Source: Porticoccaceae bacterium
GTDB taxonomy: Bacteria > Pseudomonadota > Gammaproteobacteria > Pseudomonadales > Porticoccaceae
Assembly (NCBI GenBank): GCA_021773435.1
Contig: JAJFKC010000020.1
Coordinates: 62,001-126,000 of the forward strand
Direction of reading: 5' to 3'
DNA length: 64,000 bases
The position numbers were made by a program, and so were the translations under genes. Shown here in pieces: positions 7,781 through 18,389 of the stretch. The notes beneath the pieces are model-generated. The model saw only the letters and a list, made by a program, of their open reading frames with translations, ran no database searches and was not told the origin of the DNA. The stretch's first letter is position 1, and every line of letters starts with the position of its first letter.

Positions 7781-10321
7781 ATGGCTAATGACTTAGAGGT
7801 GATGTCGCTGGCTTTTCAAGCGAGCTCTCCCTTAATCATTACTGACGCAAATCAATTGATCATTAACGTCAATGAAGCCTTTGTGGCTTTAAGCGGGTTT
7901 GGTATTGACGTTATGGGTGGAATGGCTTTACGTGATTTATACTCTTTAACCGGTAACAATTACACACAAATGGTTGAGCCCGGCATCCTCGAATTTTTAG
8001 CTGATCCAGGTGACCGGCGTTTTTATTCGGGAAAAACAGTCAGGATCAGTAGCACCGGGAATGTTGTTAATTTTGTAGAAACAATTACCGTCGTTAGAGA
8101 TAAGCAGGGCAGCCCGATACATTATCTGCTGAATTTCCAGGACGTCACTGATCTGTTGCAAGCTGAACAGGCCCTCCGAGAGTCACAGCAAACCTACTCT
8201 AGCCTGATGGAGTCAATGCATGATGGTGTCGTCCTGCTTGACGCACTTGAAGTGCTAGATTGTAACCAGCAGTTCGCGCGCATGCTTTTAACGAATAAAT
8301 CATCGATTATCGGGCGGAGTATTGCCGAGCTATCGGTTGAGACTCAGCGTGACGGCTCCGACTCTAAAGATAAAGCTGTCCAGGTTTTCAAGTCAGTGTT
8401 GGGGGGCCGTCCTGGCGGCATGGAGTGGACCATGCTCCAGTCAAATGGTCAGCTAGTTGAGTTGGATGCGAGCCTAAGTCCGACTACTGTTGATGGCAAA
8501 CCCCTTTTGTTAGCGACTGTGCGGGATATTACCGCCCGAAAATTAATAGAAAGCGAAAGAAGTTTATTAGTCGAAGAGCTCGCGAAAAAGGAAGAGATGA
8601 TTCGACTGGCGGGCAGGGCATCAGGTGTTGTGTCCTGGCTTCTTGATGTGAGCAACGATAAATTTACCTGGTCCGACGGTGCCGCCGAATCCTTAGGCGT
8701 AAAGCCGCAGCAATTAGGAGATTCACTATATAAGATTAAAAAATACATGGGTGGGGCACAAAGAATAGCGTTTGAAAATGCTATGAATGCCTCAGTTAGC
8801 TCTGGTCTCCCACTTAATTATGTAACTACAAATATTGATGATCGTGATGCCGATGCCGAAGCTCGTTGGTTTAGCGTGCAAGGTAAGGTGGAGCTTAACG
8901 ACAGGGGTGAAGCTCTTGCTGTTCGTGGTACCGTTTCTGATATTACGGAGCAAAAACATGCGGAAGAGGAGATTGCACGCCTTGCATACAATGATCCTTT
9001 GACAGGATTGCCAAACCGTCGATTATTACTAGACAGGCTTGAGCAATCATGTGCGCACACCATGAGACGAGGTACGAGTGGCGCTTTATTATTTATCGAT
9101 CTTGACCGCTTTAAACTCCTTAATGACAGTCTCGGGCACCAGGTGGGTGATGAGTTACTCATAAAGGTGGGTCGCCGACTAAAGTCATCGCTACGCAAGG
9201 AGGATACAGTGGCTCGCCTGGGTGGTGATGAGTTTGTGGTGCTGCTACCTTCCATTGATGGTGATGCCAGCAAAGTGGTGAGCCGGGTCCGCCGTATTGC
9301 AGGGTTGCTGCGTAGGGAAATTGCGAGAGATTATAAAATTAAAGACCACAGTTACCATATGTCTGCGAGCATCGGGGTGGCGATTTTTCCTCAGGACAGT
9401 TCAGCGGCCGATGAGATACTTCAGCAGGTTGACGCTGCGATGTATTTGGCCAAAAAGAGCGGGCGCGACACAGTAGCTTTTTATCATGCCACCTTGCAAA
9501 CTGAAGCCGACAACCGACTCGCTTTAGAGCGCGATTTGCGAAAAGCCCTCGAGCGGGAGCAGTTCGAATTGTATTTTCAACCAAAAGTCGATCCTGATCT
9601 CGGTGGAATCGTGGTCGGTGCAGAAGCTCTGCTACGCTGGAATCGTGGTTCTGAAGGCCTGATTATGCCAGACACATTTATTCCCGTGGCAGAAGAAACT
9701 GGCCTAATTCTCGGTATTGGCAAGTGGGTGCTGGAAAACGCCTGTGCAATATTTGCCAACTGGAATGAGGGCCGTGACAGTAACAATTTGCTGGGGATTG
9801 CTATAAATGTCAGCCCTGTTCAATTCCTGCATCGCAGTTTCGTGAATGATGTAAAACGCATCATAGGGCACGAGAATATTGACCCTGGCCTCATCACCCT
9901 TGAAATTACCGAAAACACGATGATAGACAACCTTAACGAGGCTATGAGTAAACTTGACGAGTTACGGAAGTTTGGTGTGCGTATATCCATTGATGATTTT
10001 GGCACGGGGTATTCGTCTTTGTATTACTTAAAAAATCTGCCGCTGGACGAAATTAAAATTGATCGAATTTATGTCAAAGATATTATCGAAGATCAGGGTG
10101 ATGCTGCGATTGTTGCCAGTATTTTGGCAATTGCCGATAACCTCGGGCTTTACACTGTTGCTGAAGGAATCGAAACTCAGGCGCACGCCGAATATCTACA
10201 TGATATTGGTTGTAACCTACAACAGGGGTATTTTTATTCGAAACCGATTTCGGCCGAAGATTTTGCACTCAAATACGTTTATTCCCATGGCGATAAGATG
10301 ATTGATGCCGGAATATCCTAA
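7781..10321 (+). CDS. PAS-PAS-PAS-GGDEF-EAL cyclic-di-GMP protein
   Basis: An 846-residue cytoplasmic signalling protein without membrane segments. Three PAS-type sensory modules cover about residues 5-125, 140-255 and 270-395. A GGDEF domain follows, with intact G481-GDEF-485 and an intact inhibitory site R472-KED-475 spaced five residues before it. The EAL domain (about 575-835) has E615-A-L in EALLRW, the DDFGTGYSSL loop and an AEGIET segment. Both the diguanylate cyclase and phosphodiesterase halves therefore look active, so net activity probably depends on the ligand or redox state sensed by the PAS domains. The ATG follows AAAGGAA. No co-transcribed partner is visible. Confidence 0.95.
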   Translation: MANDLEVMSLAFQASSPLIITDANQLIINVNEAFVALSGFGIDVMGGMALRDLYSLTGNNYTQMVEPGILEFLADPGDRRFYSGKTVRISSTGNVVNFVETITVVRDKQGSPIHYLLNFQDVTDLLQAEQALRESQQTYSSLMESMHDGVVLLDALEVLDCNQQFARMLLTNKSSIIGRSIAELSVETQRDGSDSKDKAVQVFKSVLGGRPGGMEWTMLQSNGQLVELDASLSPTTVDGKPLLLATVRDITARKLIESERSLLVEELAKKEEMIRLAGRASGVVSWLLDVSNDKFTWSDGAAESLGVKPQQLGDSLYKIKKYMGGAQRIAFENAMNASVSSGLPLNYVTTNIDDRDADAEARWFSVQGKVELNDRGEALAVRGTVSDITEQKHAEEEIARLAYNDPLTGLPNRRLLLDRLEQSCAHTMRRGTSGALLFIDLDRFKLLNDSLGHQVGDELLIKVGRRLKSSLRKEDTVARLGGDEFVVLLPSIDGDASKVVSRVRRIAGLLRREIARDYKIKDHSYHMSASIGVAIFPQDSSAADEILQQVDAAMYLAKKSGRDTVAFYHATLQTEADNRLALERDLRKALEREQFELYFQPKVDPDLGGIVVGAEALLRWNRGSEGLIMPDTFIPVAEETGLILGIGKWVLENACAIFANWNEGRDSNNLLGIAINVSPVQFLHRSFVNDVKRIIGHENIDPGLITLEITENTMIDNLNEAMSKLDELRKFGVRISIDDFGTGYSSLYYLKNLPLDEIKIDRIYVKDIIEDQGDAAIVASILAIADNLGLYTVAEGIETQAHAEYLHDIGCNLQQGYFYSKPISAEDFALKYVYSHGDKMIDAGIS

Positions 10322-10580
10322 GTAAATTCGCGGCGAATAGTTGTTGAGTGTCACTACTTTATTGAGATTCATCTGAAATTCCGCAGTTTGACTAATATTA
10401 GCAACATGATAAAAAAACCAACTGAATAGCTAGACTAATATTCGCATTAATATTTCTGGGCTTGTCGGATTTATCAGCTACACTTTGAGTAACCGTGCTG
10501 GTTTATGCCTTGTCAGATAAGAGGCTTGAATAGTCGGTAGCGGTTTCGAGTCGTAGAAAAACCTAGTCGGGAGTATAAAC

Positions 10581-10790
10581 ATGCCAAGCCATACTTATAA
10601 ACATATTGAAATAACCGGTAGTTCCACCAAGGGCTCTGATGATGCTATCAGTTCTGCCATCGCTCAGGCTGCCAAAACCCTTAACCATCTGCATTGGTAT
10701 GAAGTGATCGAAAGCCGCGGCTTTATTGATGGCGGCAAAGTCCAACATTGGCAGGTGACCTTAAAGGTTGGCTTTCGGCTGGAGGGGTAG
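10581..10790 (+). CDS. dodecin family flavin-binding protein
   Basis: A 69-residue protein matching dodecins along its whole length: HTYKHIEITGSS at the start, the flavin-stacking Trp in LHWYEVIESRG, and a closing VTLKVGFRLEG strand. Dodecins form hollow dodecamers that store or buffer riboflavin/FMN and protect against photochemistry. GGGAG lies upstream of the ATG. It is flanked by two long non-coding stretches and is probably a single-gene unit. Confidence 0.93.
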   Translation: MPSHTYKHIEITGSSTKGSDDAISSAIAQAAKTLNHLHWYEVIESRGFIDGGKVQHWQVTLKVGFRLEG

Positions 10791-11251
10791 GTTTTAGTTG
10801 TTTTGAATAATTGGTGCAATAAAAGTCGGGTGTGTTAGTTAGGCAAGAAGTCAGCCCGGTTTTGTTGGCACAAGCCCCAAAAAAGCGCAACTCATAACAA
10901 GGCAAATTGAGTTTGTCGTGTTAACTGACTGTAAAGGATTATATGGTTATAAAAGGTAAGCCGCATTGATTGGCCACACTCGGTATTAAATGTCTGAGCG
11001 ACGATTTTTTCAATGTGTGGTTGAAGTGCGGTTGGAATACGATTTTCGAGTGCGGCTTTTTAGTGCGAGCTTAGGCAGTAAAAATATTCCAGTAGACGCC
11101 ATATTTGTAGCGATGCCTTGATATTCCTGCGTTAATATATATCATGCGCGCTGGTCAATATTATTGCCGGTAGAAGTACCCTCTTTTACTCAGCAAAGTG
11201 TCTAGACCAACAAGCAATTAACCTTTCATCTCACACTTCTTTGGGGGTTCC
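10791..11251. other. 461-base non-coding interval dodecin to hppA
   Basis: No convincing gene. It contains the possible structured RNA at 10958-11060 and, at its end, the GGGGG ribosome-binding site of hppA. I could not pick a confident promoter here. Confidence 0.5.
10958..11060 (+). ncRNA. possible structured RNA or long-loop terminator upstream of hppA
   Basis: AAGCCGCA at 10958-10965 is perfectly complementary to TGCGGCTT at 11051-11058, which runs into a short T-stretch. Nested inside, CCACAC (10974-10979) pairs with GTGTGG (11015-11020). A second copy of AGTGCGG at 11025-11031 could compete for the same left arm, giving two exclusive folds. This could be a leader/attenuator or a small RNA. 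I do not recognise a known riboswitch class. Confidence 0.3.
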
Positions 11252-13243
11252 ATGACCGACTACACGCTAGTACCGCCTATTCTTGGCGGCGCAGGTTTGT
11301 TGTGTGCATTTTTCATCTACAAGCTGGTTATGCGCTATCCGGCTGGGGAAGAATCAATCACAAAGATTGCTGACCAGATTCATCTTGGTGCGATGGTTTT
11401 TATGCGGCGTGAGTATACGATGCTGGCCTTATTTGCGGGCGCGGTACTCGTTGCAATTTACCTGTCACCGCTGGGTACAAACACCGCGTTAGCCTTTCTC
11501 ATTGGCGCGTTATGTTCGGCGACCGCGGGTTGGCTGGGCATGATCGCAGCAACCAAAGCTAACGTCCGGACGGCTACCGCGGCCAATACTGAAGGTGCAG
11601 CATCAGCGTTGGCGGTTGCTTTTTACGGCGGTTCAGTCATGGGGCTCTGCGTTGCATCTCTGGGCTTAATTGGCCTTGGCAGTTTATATCTCTACTTTGG
11701 CGGCGACCCCCACACAGCTCATGCGATTCATGGTTTCGGTATGGGTGGCTCAGTGGTCGCACTGTTTTCCCGTGTCGGCGGCGGCATTTTCACCAAGAGT
11801 GCTGATGTCGGCGCAGATTTGGTGGGTAAAATTGAAGCCGGAATTCCGGAAGATGACCCCCGCAACCCCGGTGTGATCGCCGATAACGTCGGTGACAATG
11901 TTGGCGACGTTGCTGGAATGGGTTCAGATATTTTTGAGTCATACTGTGGTGCGATGATTGCTTCGATTGCTATCGCGGCGACATTTACGGGTAATGATGC
12001 TCAGAATGCCATGATGTTTTTACCTTTGGCACTGGCTTCCGTTGGTTTGATTGCTTCGATTATTGGCATCGGGATTGTTCGAGCGCGTTCTAGCTCCGAG
12101 CCGGGTCAGGCTTTGCGTTCTGGAACCATTGGTGCCCCTATATTATTTGTTATCGTCGCCTATTTCATGATCGATGCGATGGGTATTGATCGTGGTGTCT
12201 GGTTAGCGGTACTCAGCGGTGCAGTAGGCGGGATTCTGATTGGCTTGATTACCGAGTACTACACTGGTGGCGCACCGGTGAGAAAAATTGCTAACTCTGG
12301 CGAAACTGGTTCAGCGACCGTGATGATTACCGGCTTAGCGGTGGGCATGCAATCGGTGGTATTACCGGTGCTCTTTATCAGTGCCATTATATTTTTATCT
12401 ACTCACTATGCGGGTCTTTACGGGGTGGGCATTGCTGCGGTCGGCATGTTATCGACAGTCGGCATCACCATGGCCATCGATGCCTACGGCCCGGTGGCGG
12501 ATAATGCCGGCGGTATCGCAGAGATGGGCGGTATGGGGAAAGAAACCCGGGAGATTACAGATTCTCTGGATGAATTGGGTAATACCACAGCGGCCATTGG
12601 TAAAGGCTTTGCCATCGGCGCTGCGGCATTAGCGGCATTAGCTATTATTGCGGCCTTTGTCGAAACGGTATCTGCAAACAAACCTGACTTTTCCCTGGAA
12701 TTGTCAGATCCGATGGTCCTGGTGGGTATGTTTATTGGCGGAGCCATTCCTTTCTTAATTGCTTCCATTACGATGACGGCGGTGGGTGACGCTGCTTTTG
12801 AAATGATTCATGAGATTCGTCGGCAGTTCAGAGAAATCCCCGGTTTGTTAGAGGGTACTGCTGAGCCAGATACGGCCACTTGTGTCGATATTGCCACCAC
12901 GGCAGCTTTAAGACGGATGTTGTTACCCGGTGCAATTGCGGTTATCGCGCCAGTGGTAGTCGGTTTTACCCTGGGTGCTGAATCTCTGGGCGGTATGCTT
13001 GCTGGCGGATTGTTGGGCTGTGTTTTACTAGCGTTGATGATGGCTAACGCGGGTGGTGCCTGGGACAATGCCAAGAAATACGTCGAAAAAGGTAACTTGG
13101 GTGGTAAGGGTTCCGATGTTCACACTGCAGTTGTAGTAGGTGATACCGTTGGTGATCCGTTTAAAGATACCTCTGGGCCATCAATGAATATTTTGATCAA
13201 CGTGATGGCGATTGTTAGTTTAGTGATTGCTCCTCTATTGTAG
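11252..13243 (+). CDS. hppA: membrane-bound ion-translocating pyrophosphatase
   Basis: A 663-residue integral membrane protein with about 16 hydrophobic helices that couples pyrophosphate hydrolysis to cation pumping. The catalytic segment [12 protein letters not shown] and the [22 protein letters not shown] block are intact, as is the second acidic cluster [16 protein letters not shown]. In [10 protein letters not shown] the residues known to set potassium dependence are A447 and G450; K+-independent enzymes have Lys at the first of these. This points to the K+-dependent subfamily, which includes both proton and sodium pumps; I could not decide between the ions by eye. Single gene with GGGGG before the ATG and a strong terminator behind. 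Confidence 0.96.
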   Translation: MTDYTLVPPILGGAGLLCAFFIYKLVMRYPAGEESITKIADQIHLGAMVFMRREYTMLALFAGAVLVAIYLSPLGTNTALAFLIGALCSATAGWLGMIAATKANVRTATAANTEGAASALAVAFYGGSVMGLCVASLGLIGLGSLYLYFGGDPHTAHAIHGFGMGGSVVALFSRVGGGIFTKSADVGADLVGKIEAGIPEDDPRNPGVIADNVGDNVGDVAGMGSDIFESYCGAMIASIAIAATFTGNDAQNAMMFLPLALASVGLIASIIGIGIVRARSSSEPGQALRSGTIGAPILFVIVAYFMIDAMGIDRGVWLAVLSGAVGGILIGLITEYYTGGAPVRKIANSGETGSATVMITGLAVGMQSVVLPVLFISAIIFLSTHYAGLYGVGIAAVGMLSTVGITMAIDAYGPVADNAGGIAEMGGMGKETREITDSLDELGNTTAAIGKGFAIGAAALAALAIIAAFVETVSANKPDFSLELSDPMVLVGMFIGGAIPFLIASITMTAVGDAAFEMIHEIRRQFREIPGLLEGTAEPDTATCVDIATTAALRRMLLPGAIAVIAPVVVGFTLGAESLGGMLAGGLLGCVLLALMMANAGGAWDNAKKYVEKGNLGGKGSDVHTAVVVGDTVGDPFKDTSGPSMNILINVMAIVSLVIAPLL

Positions 13244-13271
13244 TTCTTGCCCGTGATCTGATTGCTGGTAT

Positions 13272-13302
13272 CAAAAAAAGGACGCCCTGGCGTCCTTTTT
13301 TT
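13272..13302. terminator. bidirectional intrinsic terminator between hppA and comM
   Basis: A-run, GGACG-CCCTGG-CGTCC hairpin, T-run. It serves hppA on the plus strand and probably the convergent comM on the minus strand. Confidence 0.9.
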
Positions 13303-13351
13303 GTGTCACGTGTAAAGTTTGAATTTTCACAATAAATCTAACGCTTAGGAC

Positions 13352-14854
13352 TCAAGAAAGACGATAACCTAACGCTTCGGTCAAATGCTGATCCTCTATA
13401 TTCGTGGTTCCCTCCAGATCGGCGATGGTGCGGGACACTTTTAGAACACGATGGTAACCCCGTGCAGAAAGATTAAGACGACTGATTGCAGTCGTCATCA
13501 TCGCGGCCTGCTGGTCGGTCAGGGCGCAGAACTGTTTCACCTGGGTGGCTTTAAGGTAGCTGTTTTCACACTTCTGGCGATGGTTTTGTCGTCGTCTGGC
13601 TGTGTCGATACGAGCAGCAACAACGGCGCTGGTGTCACCAACATTATCTGAATCTGAGTTACGGGCCTGTGTCCGCGTTAATTGATCATAAGGAATTTGT
13701 GGTACTGAGACCTGAAGATCGATGCGATCGAGCAATGGGCCGGATATTTTATCCCGGTAGCGGGTGACTCGGTCGGGCGAACAGCGGCATCGCGCGCTGC
13801 CCAAATAGCCACAGGGGCAGGGATTCATGGCTGCTACCAGCATAAACTTTGCTGGATACTCGGCACTCGATTGCGCCCGAGAAATCATGATTTTGCCCGA
13901 CTCCAAAGGTTCGCGTAGTACCTCTAATACAGCGCGAGGGAATTCAGGTAGTTCGTCGAGAAATAGCACACCATTGTGGGCCAGGGAAATCTCCCCGGGT
14001 TTCGGGTTGCTGCCTCCACCGACCAGGGCCACTGCCGAAGCGGTGTGGTGGGGTGAGCGGAATGGCCGCTCAAAAAAGTTTTGACGAAGACCATGCCCGG
14101 CGACCGAATAAACCGTTGCGACCTGAAGTGCTGGCGATTCCTCAAGGGCCGGTAGCAAGCCTGGTAAGCGACTGGCAAGCATGGTTTTACCCGTACCAGG
14201 CGGGCCACTAAATAGCAGGTTATGCGCTCCAGCGGCGGCGATTTCCAAGGCCCTTTTAGCCTGGTGTTGGCCAATGATATCGGTCAAATCGGCATTTTCT
14301 ATGGCCCTGTTTTGAGCCTCGAAAACCTGCCGGCTTAGGGATTGGGTCTCCCGTAAATGGGCACAAACTTCGAGTAGGTGGTTTGCGCCATAAACATGCG
14401 TGTGACGCGCTAAAGCGCCTTCATTAGCGTTATCGGTTGGCACGATAAGCTTCCGCTGTCGCTCTCCGCAGGCCAGAGATGTGGGTAGAATCCCTTCGAC
14501 AGGGCGGATATCCCCGGACAAAGCCAGCTCACCGACAAATTCGTACTGGGCCAGTGATTCTGGGGCTAGTTGACCGGATGCGGCGAGAATGCCCAGAGCG
14601 ATAGGCAGATCAAAGCGACCCCCACCTTTTGGCAGATCTGCCGGTGCCAGGTTGATGGTGATCCGTCGTGCGGGGAATTCGAAATGTGAGTTTAGAATCG
14701 CACTGCGGACACGATCTCGGCTCTCCTTAACTGCTGCCTCGGGCAGGCCAACCATGCTGAGGCTTGGCAGGCCGTTTGAAAGATGCACTTCGACCGTGAC
14801 GGCTGGCGAGTTGATGCCAAATTGGGCGCGAGTATGAACGATGGCGAGAGTCAT
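13352..14854 (-). CDS. comM: ComM/YifB family Mg-chelatase-like AAA+ helicase
   Basis: A 500-residue protein of the YifB/ComM family. An N-terminal Lon-protease-like fold (1-180) is followed by a Mg-chelatase-type AAA+ core with Walker A GPPGTGKT and Walker B VLFLDELPEF. Next come a cysteine cluster (NPCPCGYLGSARCRC) and a C-terminal Mg_chelatase_C domain. ComM is a hexameric helicase that promotes branch migration when incoming single-stranded DNA recombines during natural transformation. Together with the type IV pilus genes in this window it fits a transformable organism (inference). In Pseudomonas comM also lies near glnK-amtB, as here, though ubiK, found between them there, is absent. 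Confidence 0.95.
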   Translation of the reverse strand: MTLAIVHTRAQFGINSPAVTVEVHLSNGLPSLSMVGLPEAAVKESRDRVRSAILNSHFEFPARRITINLAPADLPKGGGRFDLPIALGILAASGQLAPESLAQYEFVGELALSGDIRPVEGILPTSLACGERQRKLIVPTDNANEGALARHTHVYGANHLLEVCAHLRETQSLSRQVFEAQNRAIENADLTDIIGQHQAKRALEIAAAGAHNLLFSGPPGTGKTMLASRLPGLLPALEESPALQVATVYSVAGHGLRQNFFERPFRSPHHTASAVALVGGGSNPKPGEISLAHNGVLFLDELPEFPRAVLEVLREPLESGKIMISRAQSSAEYPAKFMLVAAMNPCPCGYLGSARCRCSPDRVTRYRDKISGPLLDRIDLQVSVPQIPYDQLTRTQARNSDSDNVGDTSAVVAARIDTARRRQNHRQKCENSYLKATQVKQFCALTDQQAAMMTTAISRLNLSARGYHRVLKVSRTIADLEGTTNIEDQHLTEALGYRLS

Positions 14855-15006
14855 GCAGTCTTCCCTGATATGCAGTGCTCGTTGAAGGAAAATACTAGCC
14901 TATTCAGGCCCACAATATATAGCTGTATTACAAAAAAATATCCTTAGGTAAGCACTTCTCCTCAGGCGCCACAATTTTACCGCCGATGTTACCGGCGAAG
15001 TTTTAG

Positions 15007-15510
<504 letters not shown>

Positions 15511-15541
15511 TAACAAACTGAATTTTACTGCTGAGGATTAA

Positions 15542-16810
15542 ATGATGGAAACCGATATTATTGAAATTAAGTATGCGTTGGACACCTTCTATTTCCTGGT
15601 GTGCGGCGCTCTGGTGATGTGGATGGCAGCGGGCTTTACCATGCTCGAAGCCGGCTTGGTGAGAGCCAAAAACACCACCGAAATATTGACTAAAAACGTC
15701 GCGCTTTACGCGGTGTCCTGTGTCATGTACCTGCTTATGGGTTACACGATTATGTATGGTGGTTCGGCAGATGGTTATCTGCCCGACGGTTGGTTTGGTA
15801 ATAGTATCAGTAATGCTTCGGCTGAAGATGTGCTGGCCGGTGCTGCTGCTGATGCCAGTGATTACACCTACTACTCAGGTGCATCCGATTTCTTCTTCCA
15901 GGTAGTTTTTGTTGCAACGGCCATGTCGATTGTCTCCGGTGCTGTGGCTGAACGGATGAAACTGTGGGCCTTTTTAGCCTTTGCTGTAGTCATGACTGGT
16001 GTGATTTACCCTCTCCAGGGTATGTGGAAATGGGGCGGTGGTTTTCTTGACGCGGCGGGCTTTCTTGATTTTGCCGGTTCAGGTGTGGTGCATATGACCG
16101 GTGCAGCCGGTGCCCTTGCTGGGGTGATTTTACTGGGTGCCAGGAAAGGCAAATACGGCGCTGACGGCTCGATCAAAGCGATCCCCGGTGCCAATATGCC
16201 TCTGGCAGCTTTGGGCATGTTCGTGCTTTGGGTTGGTTGGTTCGGCTTTAACGGTGGTTCTGAACTCAAGGTATCTGATATTGGTGAGGCCAATGCGGTG
16301 GCAGATATTTTTGTCAATACCAACGCAGCGGCAGCAGCAGGGTTAATTGCGGCGTTGGTTATGGCCCGTATTATGTTTGGCAAAGCCGATCTGACCATGG
16401 CCATTAATGGTGCGCTGGCGGGACTGGTGGCCATTACTGCTGAGCCACTGACGCCAGGACCGATACTGTCTACTTTAATCGGAGCTATTGGCGGTGTCCT
16501 GGTGGTGTTTTCTGTTGTTACCATGGACAAGATTCGCATCGATGATCCGGTTGGTGCGATTTCCGTACACGGTGTGGTCGGTATCTGGGGGCTGTTGGCG
16601 GTGTGCCTGAGTAACCCCGACGCAACGTTGCCTGCTCAACTACTGGGCATCGGTGTCATATTTGCCTGGGTGTTTGGCGCCAGTTTGCTGGTCTGGTTTA
16701 TCCTTAAAATAACGATCGGCATTCGGGTTAGCGAAGAAGAAGAATACGAAGGTGTCGACATGTCTGAATGCGGAATGGAGGCTTATCCAGAGTTCAGCAC
16801 AATAAATTAG
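15542..16810 (+). CDS. amtB: ammonium transporter AmtB
   Basis: A 422-residue polytopic membrane protein of the Amt family with 11 expected helices. The N-terminal FLVCGALVMWMAAGFTMLEAGLVRAKNT block and the pore region GSGVVHMTGAAGALAG (first pore His) are present, as is the second pore His in ISVHGVVGIWG. The C-terminal tail (SEEEEYEGVDMSECGMEAYPEF) is the usual GlnK-responsive cytoplasmic extension. No N-terminal signal peptide is obvious. Two adjacent ATG codons exist; I use the first, with GAGG upstream. Operon with glnK, closed by a strong terminator. Confidence 0.96.
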   Translation: MMETDIIEIKYALDTFYFLVCGALVMWMAAGFTMLEAGLVRAKNTTEILTKNVALYAVSCVMYLLMGYTIMYGGSADGYLPDGWFGNSISNASAEDVLAGAAADASDYTYYSGASDFFFQVVFVATAMSIVSGAVAERMKLWAFLAFAVVMTGVIYPLQGMWKWGGGFLDAAGFLDFAGSGVVHMTGAAGALAGVILLGARKGKYGADGSIKAIPGANMPLAALGMFVLWVGWFGFNGGSELKVSDIGEANAVADIFVNTNAAAAAGLIAALVMARIMFGKADLTMAINGALAGLVAITAEPLTPGPILSTLIGAIGGVLVVFSVVTMDKIRIDDPVGAISVHGVVGIWGLLAVCLSNPDATLPAQLLGIGVIFAWVFGASLLVWFILKITIGIRVSEEEEYEGVDMSECGMEAYPEFSTIN

Positions 16811-16824
16811 ATTGATGTAAGTGA

Positions 16825-16859
16825 TTAAAAACGGGGAGCTTTAGGTTCCCCGTTTTTTT
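16825..16859 (+). terminator. intrinsic terminator after amtB
   Basis: AAAAACGGGGA, loop, TCCCCGTTTTTTT. It separates amtB from the second PII gene. Confidence 0.92.
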
Positions 16860-16981
16860 ATGCGCGATTAATTTCCTGATTAATAGTGATCTCTATTAGA
16901 TGCAATATGGCCCAGAAAAGTGTATCTTTTTCCCGCATGAGGCCGCGACGCTGATCGCCAAAAATTAATAATGAGGAATAA

Positions 16982-17323
<342 letters not shown>

Positions 17324-17325
17324 GA

Positions 17326-18282
17326 CTATTCCTGAGAATAGTTGGCGTTATCTGACTCTGCTAACTTTTTAGCTTTGCGCGACGCCCGTGGGTGCGCGCT
17401 ATCGTAAATTTTTGCCAGATGCTGGAAATCCAGATGAGTATAAATTTGCGTGGTAGACAGATTAGCGTGACCGAGTAACTCCTGCACTGCACGTAAATCG
17501 CCGCTCGATTCAAGCATATGACTGGCAAAGGAATGGCGCAGCATATGCGGGTTTATCCGATCACCAATCCCTTGCTTCGAACTCAGCAAAGCCAGCCGCT
17601 GCTGAATCGCTCTATGGCTGAGACGCCGACCCTGCTGGCTCAAAAACAAAGCTGTTTGGTCGGACTTCATTTTTTTCCCTGGCTTGTCGAGGCGCACGAT
17701 CAGCCACTCCTGTAGCCTCAATAAGGCCTGAGAGCCAATCGGCAGCATCCGTTTTTTGTTACCTTTACCAAGCACGGTGACCGTTTGGTCGGGGAAATCG
17801 AGGTTGTCGATATTCAGCCCTGCCAGCTCAGCGAGTCTTAATCCCGATGAGTAAAGCAATTCGACCATGGCGCGATCCCGGTGGGCCAGCCAGTTATCTC
17901 CGGGCACTGACATAAATTGATCGGCCTGATCAACATCCAGCACTTTGGGTAATTTGCGAGCCCGCTTCGGGGCGCTTATGCCAACGCTCGGGTCGCGACT
18001 CAGCCATTGATTGCGCATTGCATGGCGAAAAAAAGCTCGTAGGGAAGAAAGCCAACGTTGCAGACTGGCACCGCCGAGACCGTCCTTGTGCAAATCAGTC
18101 AGGCAATGACGGATATGGGCGTTGTCTATATCGCTGAGTGATAGCACATTGTGGCCGCTGGCCCACAGGCTAAATTTCTGCAAATCCCGGAGGTAATTTG
18201 TCACGGTATGAGAAGATAGCGCCCGCTCGTAAGTTAAATAACGATGGAAGCTGTCCAGCTCAGTCTTACTGGGAACAGTCAC
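17326..18282 (-). CDS. xerC: tyrosine recombinase XerC
   Basis: A 318-residue site-specific recombinase. An N-terminal SAM-like DNA-binding domain (about 1-95) precedes the catalytic domain. The latter has the active residues Arg (SSGLRLAELAGL), HxxR (HMLRHSFASHML), His (LLGHANLSTTQ) and the nucleophile Tyr (IYTHLD). With XerD it resolves chromosome dimers at dif. It is last in the minus-strand run argH-lptM-lysA-dapF-DUF484-xerC, the same local order as in Pseudomonas. Confidence 0.96.
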   Translation of the reverse strand: MTVPSKTELDSFHRYLTYERALSSHTVTNYLRDLQKFSLWASGHNVLSLSDIDNAHIRHCLTDLHKDGLGGASLQRWLSSLRAFFRHAMRNQWLSRDPSVGISAPKRARKLPKVLDVDQADQFMSVPGDNWLAHRDRAMVELLYSSGLRLAELAGLNIDNLDFPDQTVTVLGKGNKKRMLPIGSQALLRLQEWLIVRLDKPGKKMKSDQTALFLSQQGRRLSHRAIQQRLALLSSKQGIGDRINPHMLRHSFASHMLESSGDLRAVQELLGHANLSTTQIYTHLDFQHLAKIYDSAHPRASRKAKKLAESDNANYSQE

Positions 18283-18389
18283 GGCAAGGGGTATTAAGCA
18301 ATGAGAGAAGCATTTCTAGCGGCTGCGTAATTAGCAGTTTTCCAATTCGAAGTGTGAAACGTGAGCTATGGGTCAACACTAGTGTTAAT

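Noticed and set aside
16006-16539. 177-codon minus-strand frame inside amtB
   Set aside because: Ala/Pro/Ser-rich antisense shadow of a conserved transporter gene.
16900-16930. Possible sigma-54 promoter before the second PII gene (TGGCCCAGAAAAGTG)
   Set aside because: The GG is present but the GC expected 12 bases later is TG, so the invariant -12 element is missing.
17325-17342. ACTATTC-CTGA-GAATAGT inverted repeat at the glnK/xerC junction
   Set aside because: Short, without T-run, and overlapping the xerC end; could be chance.
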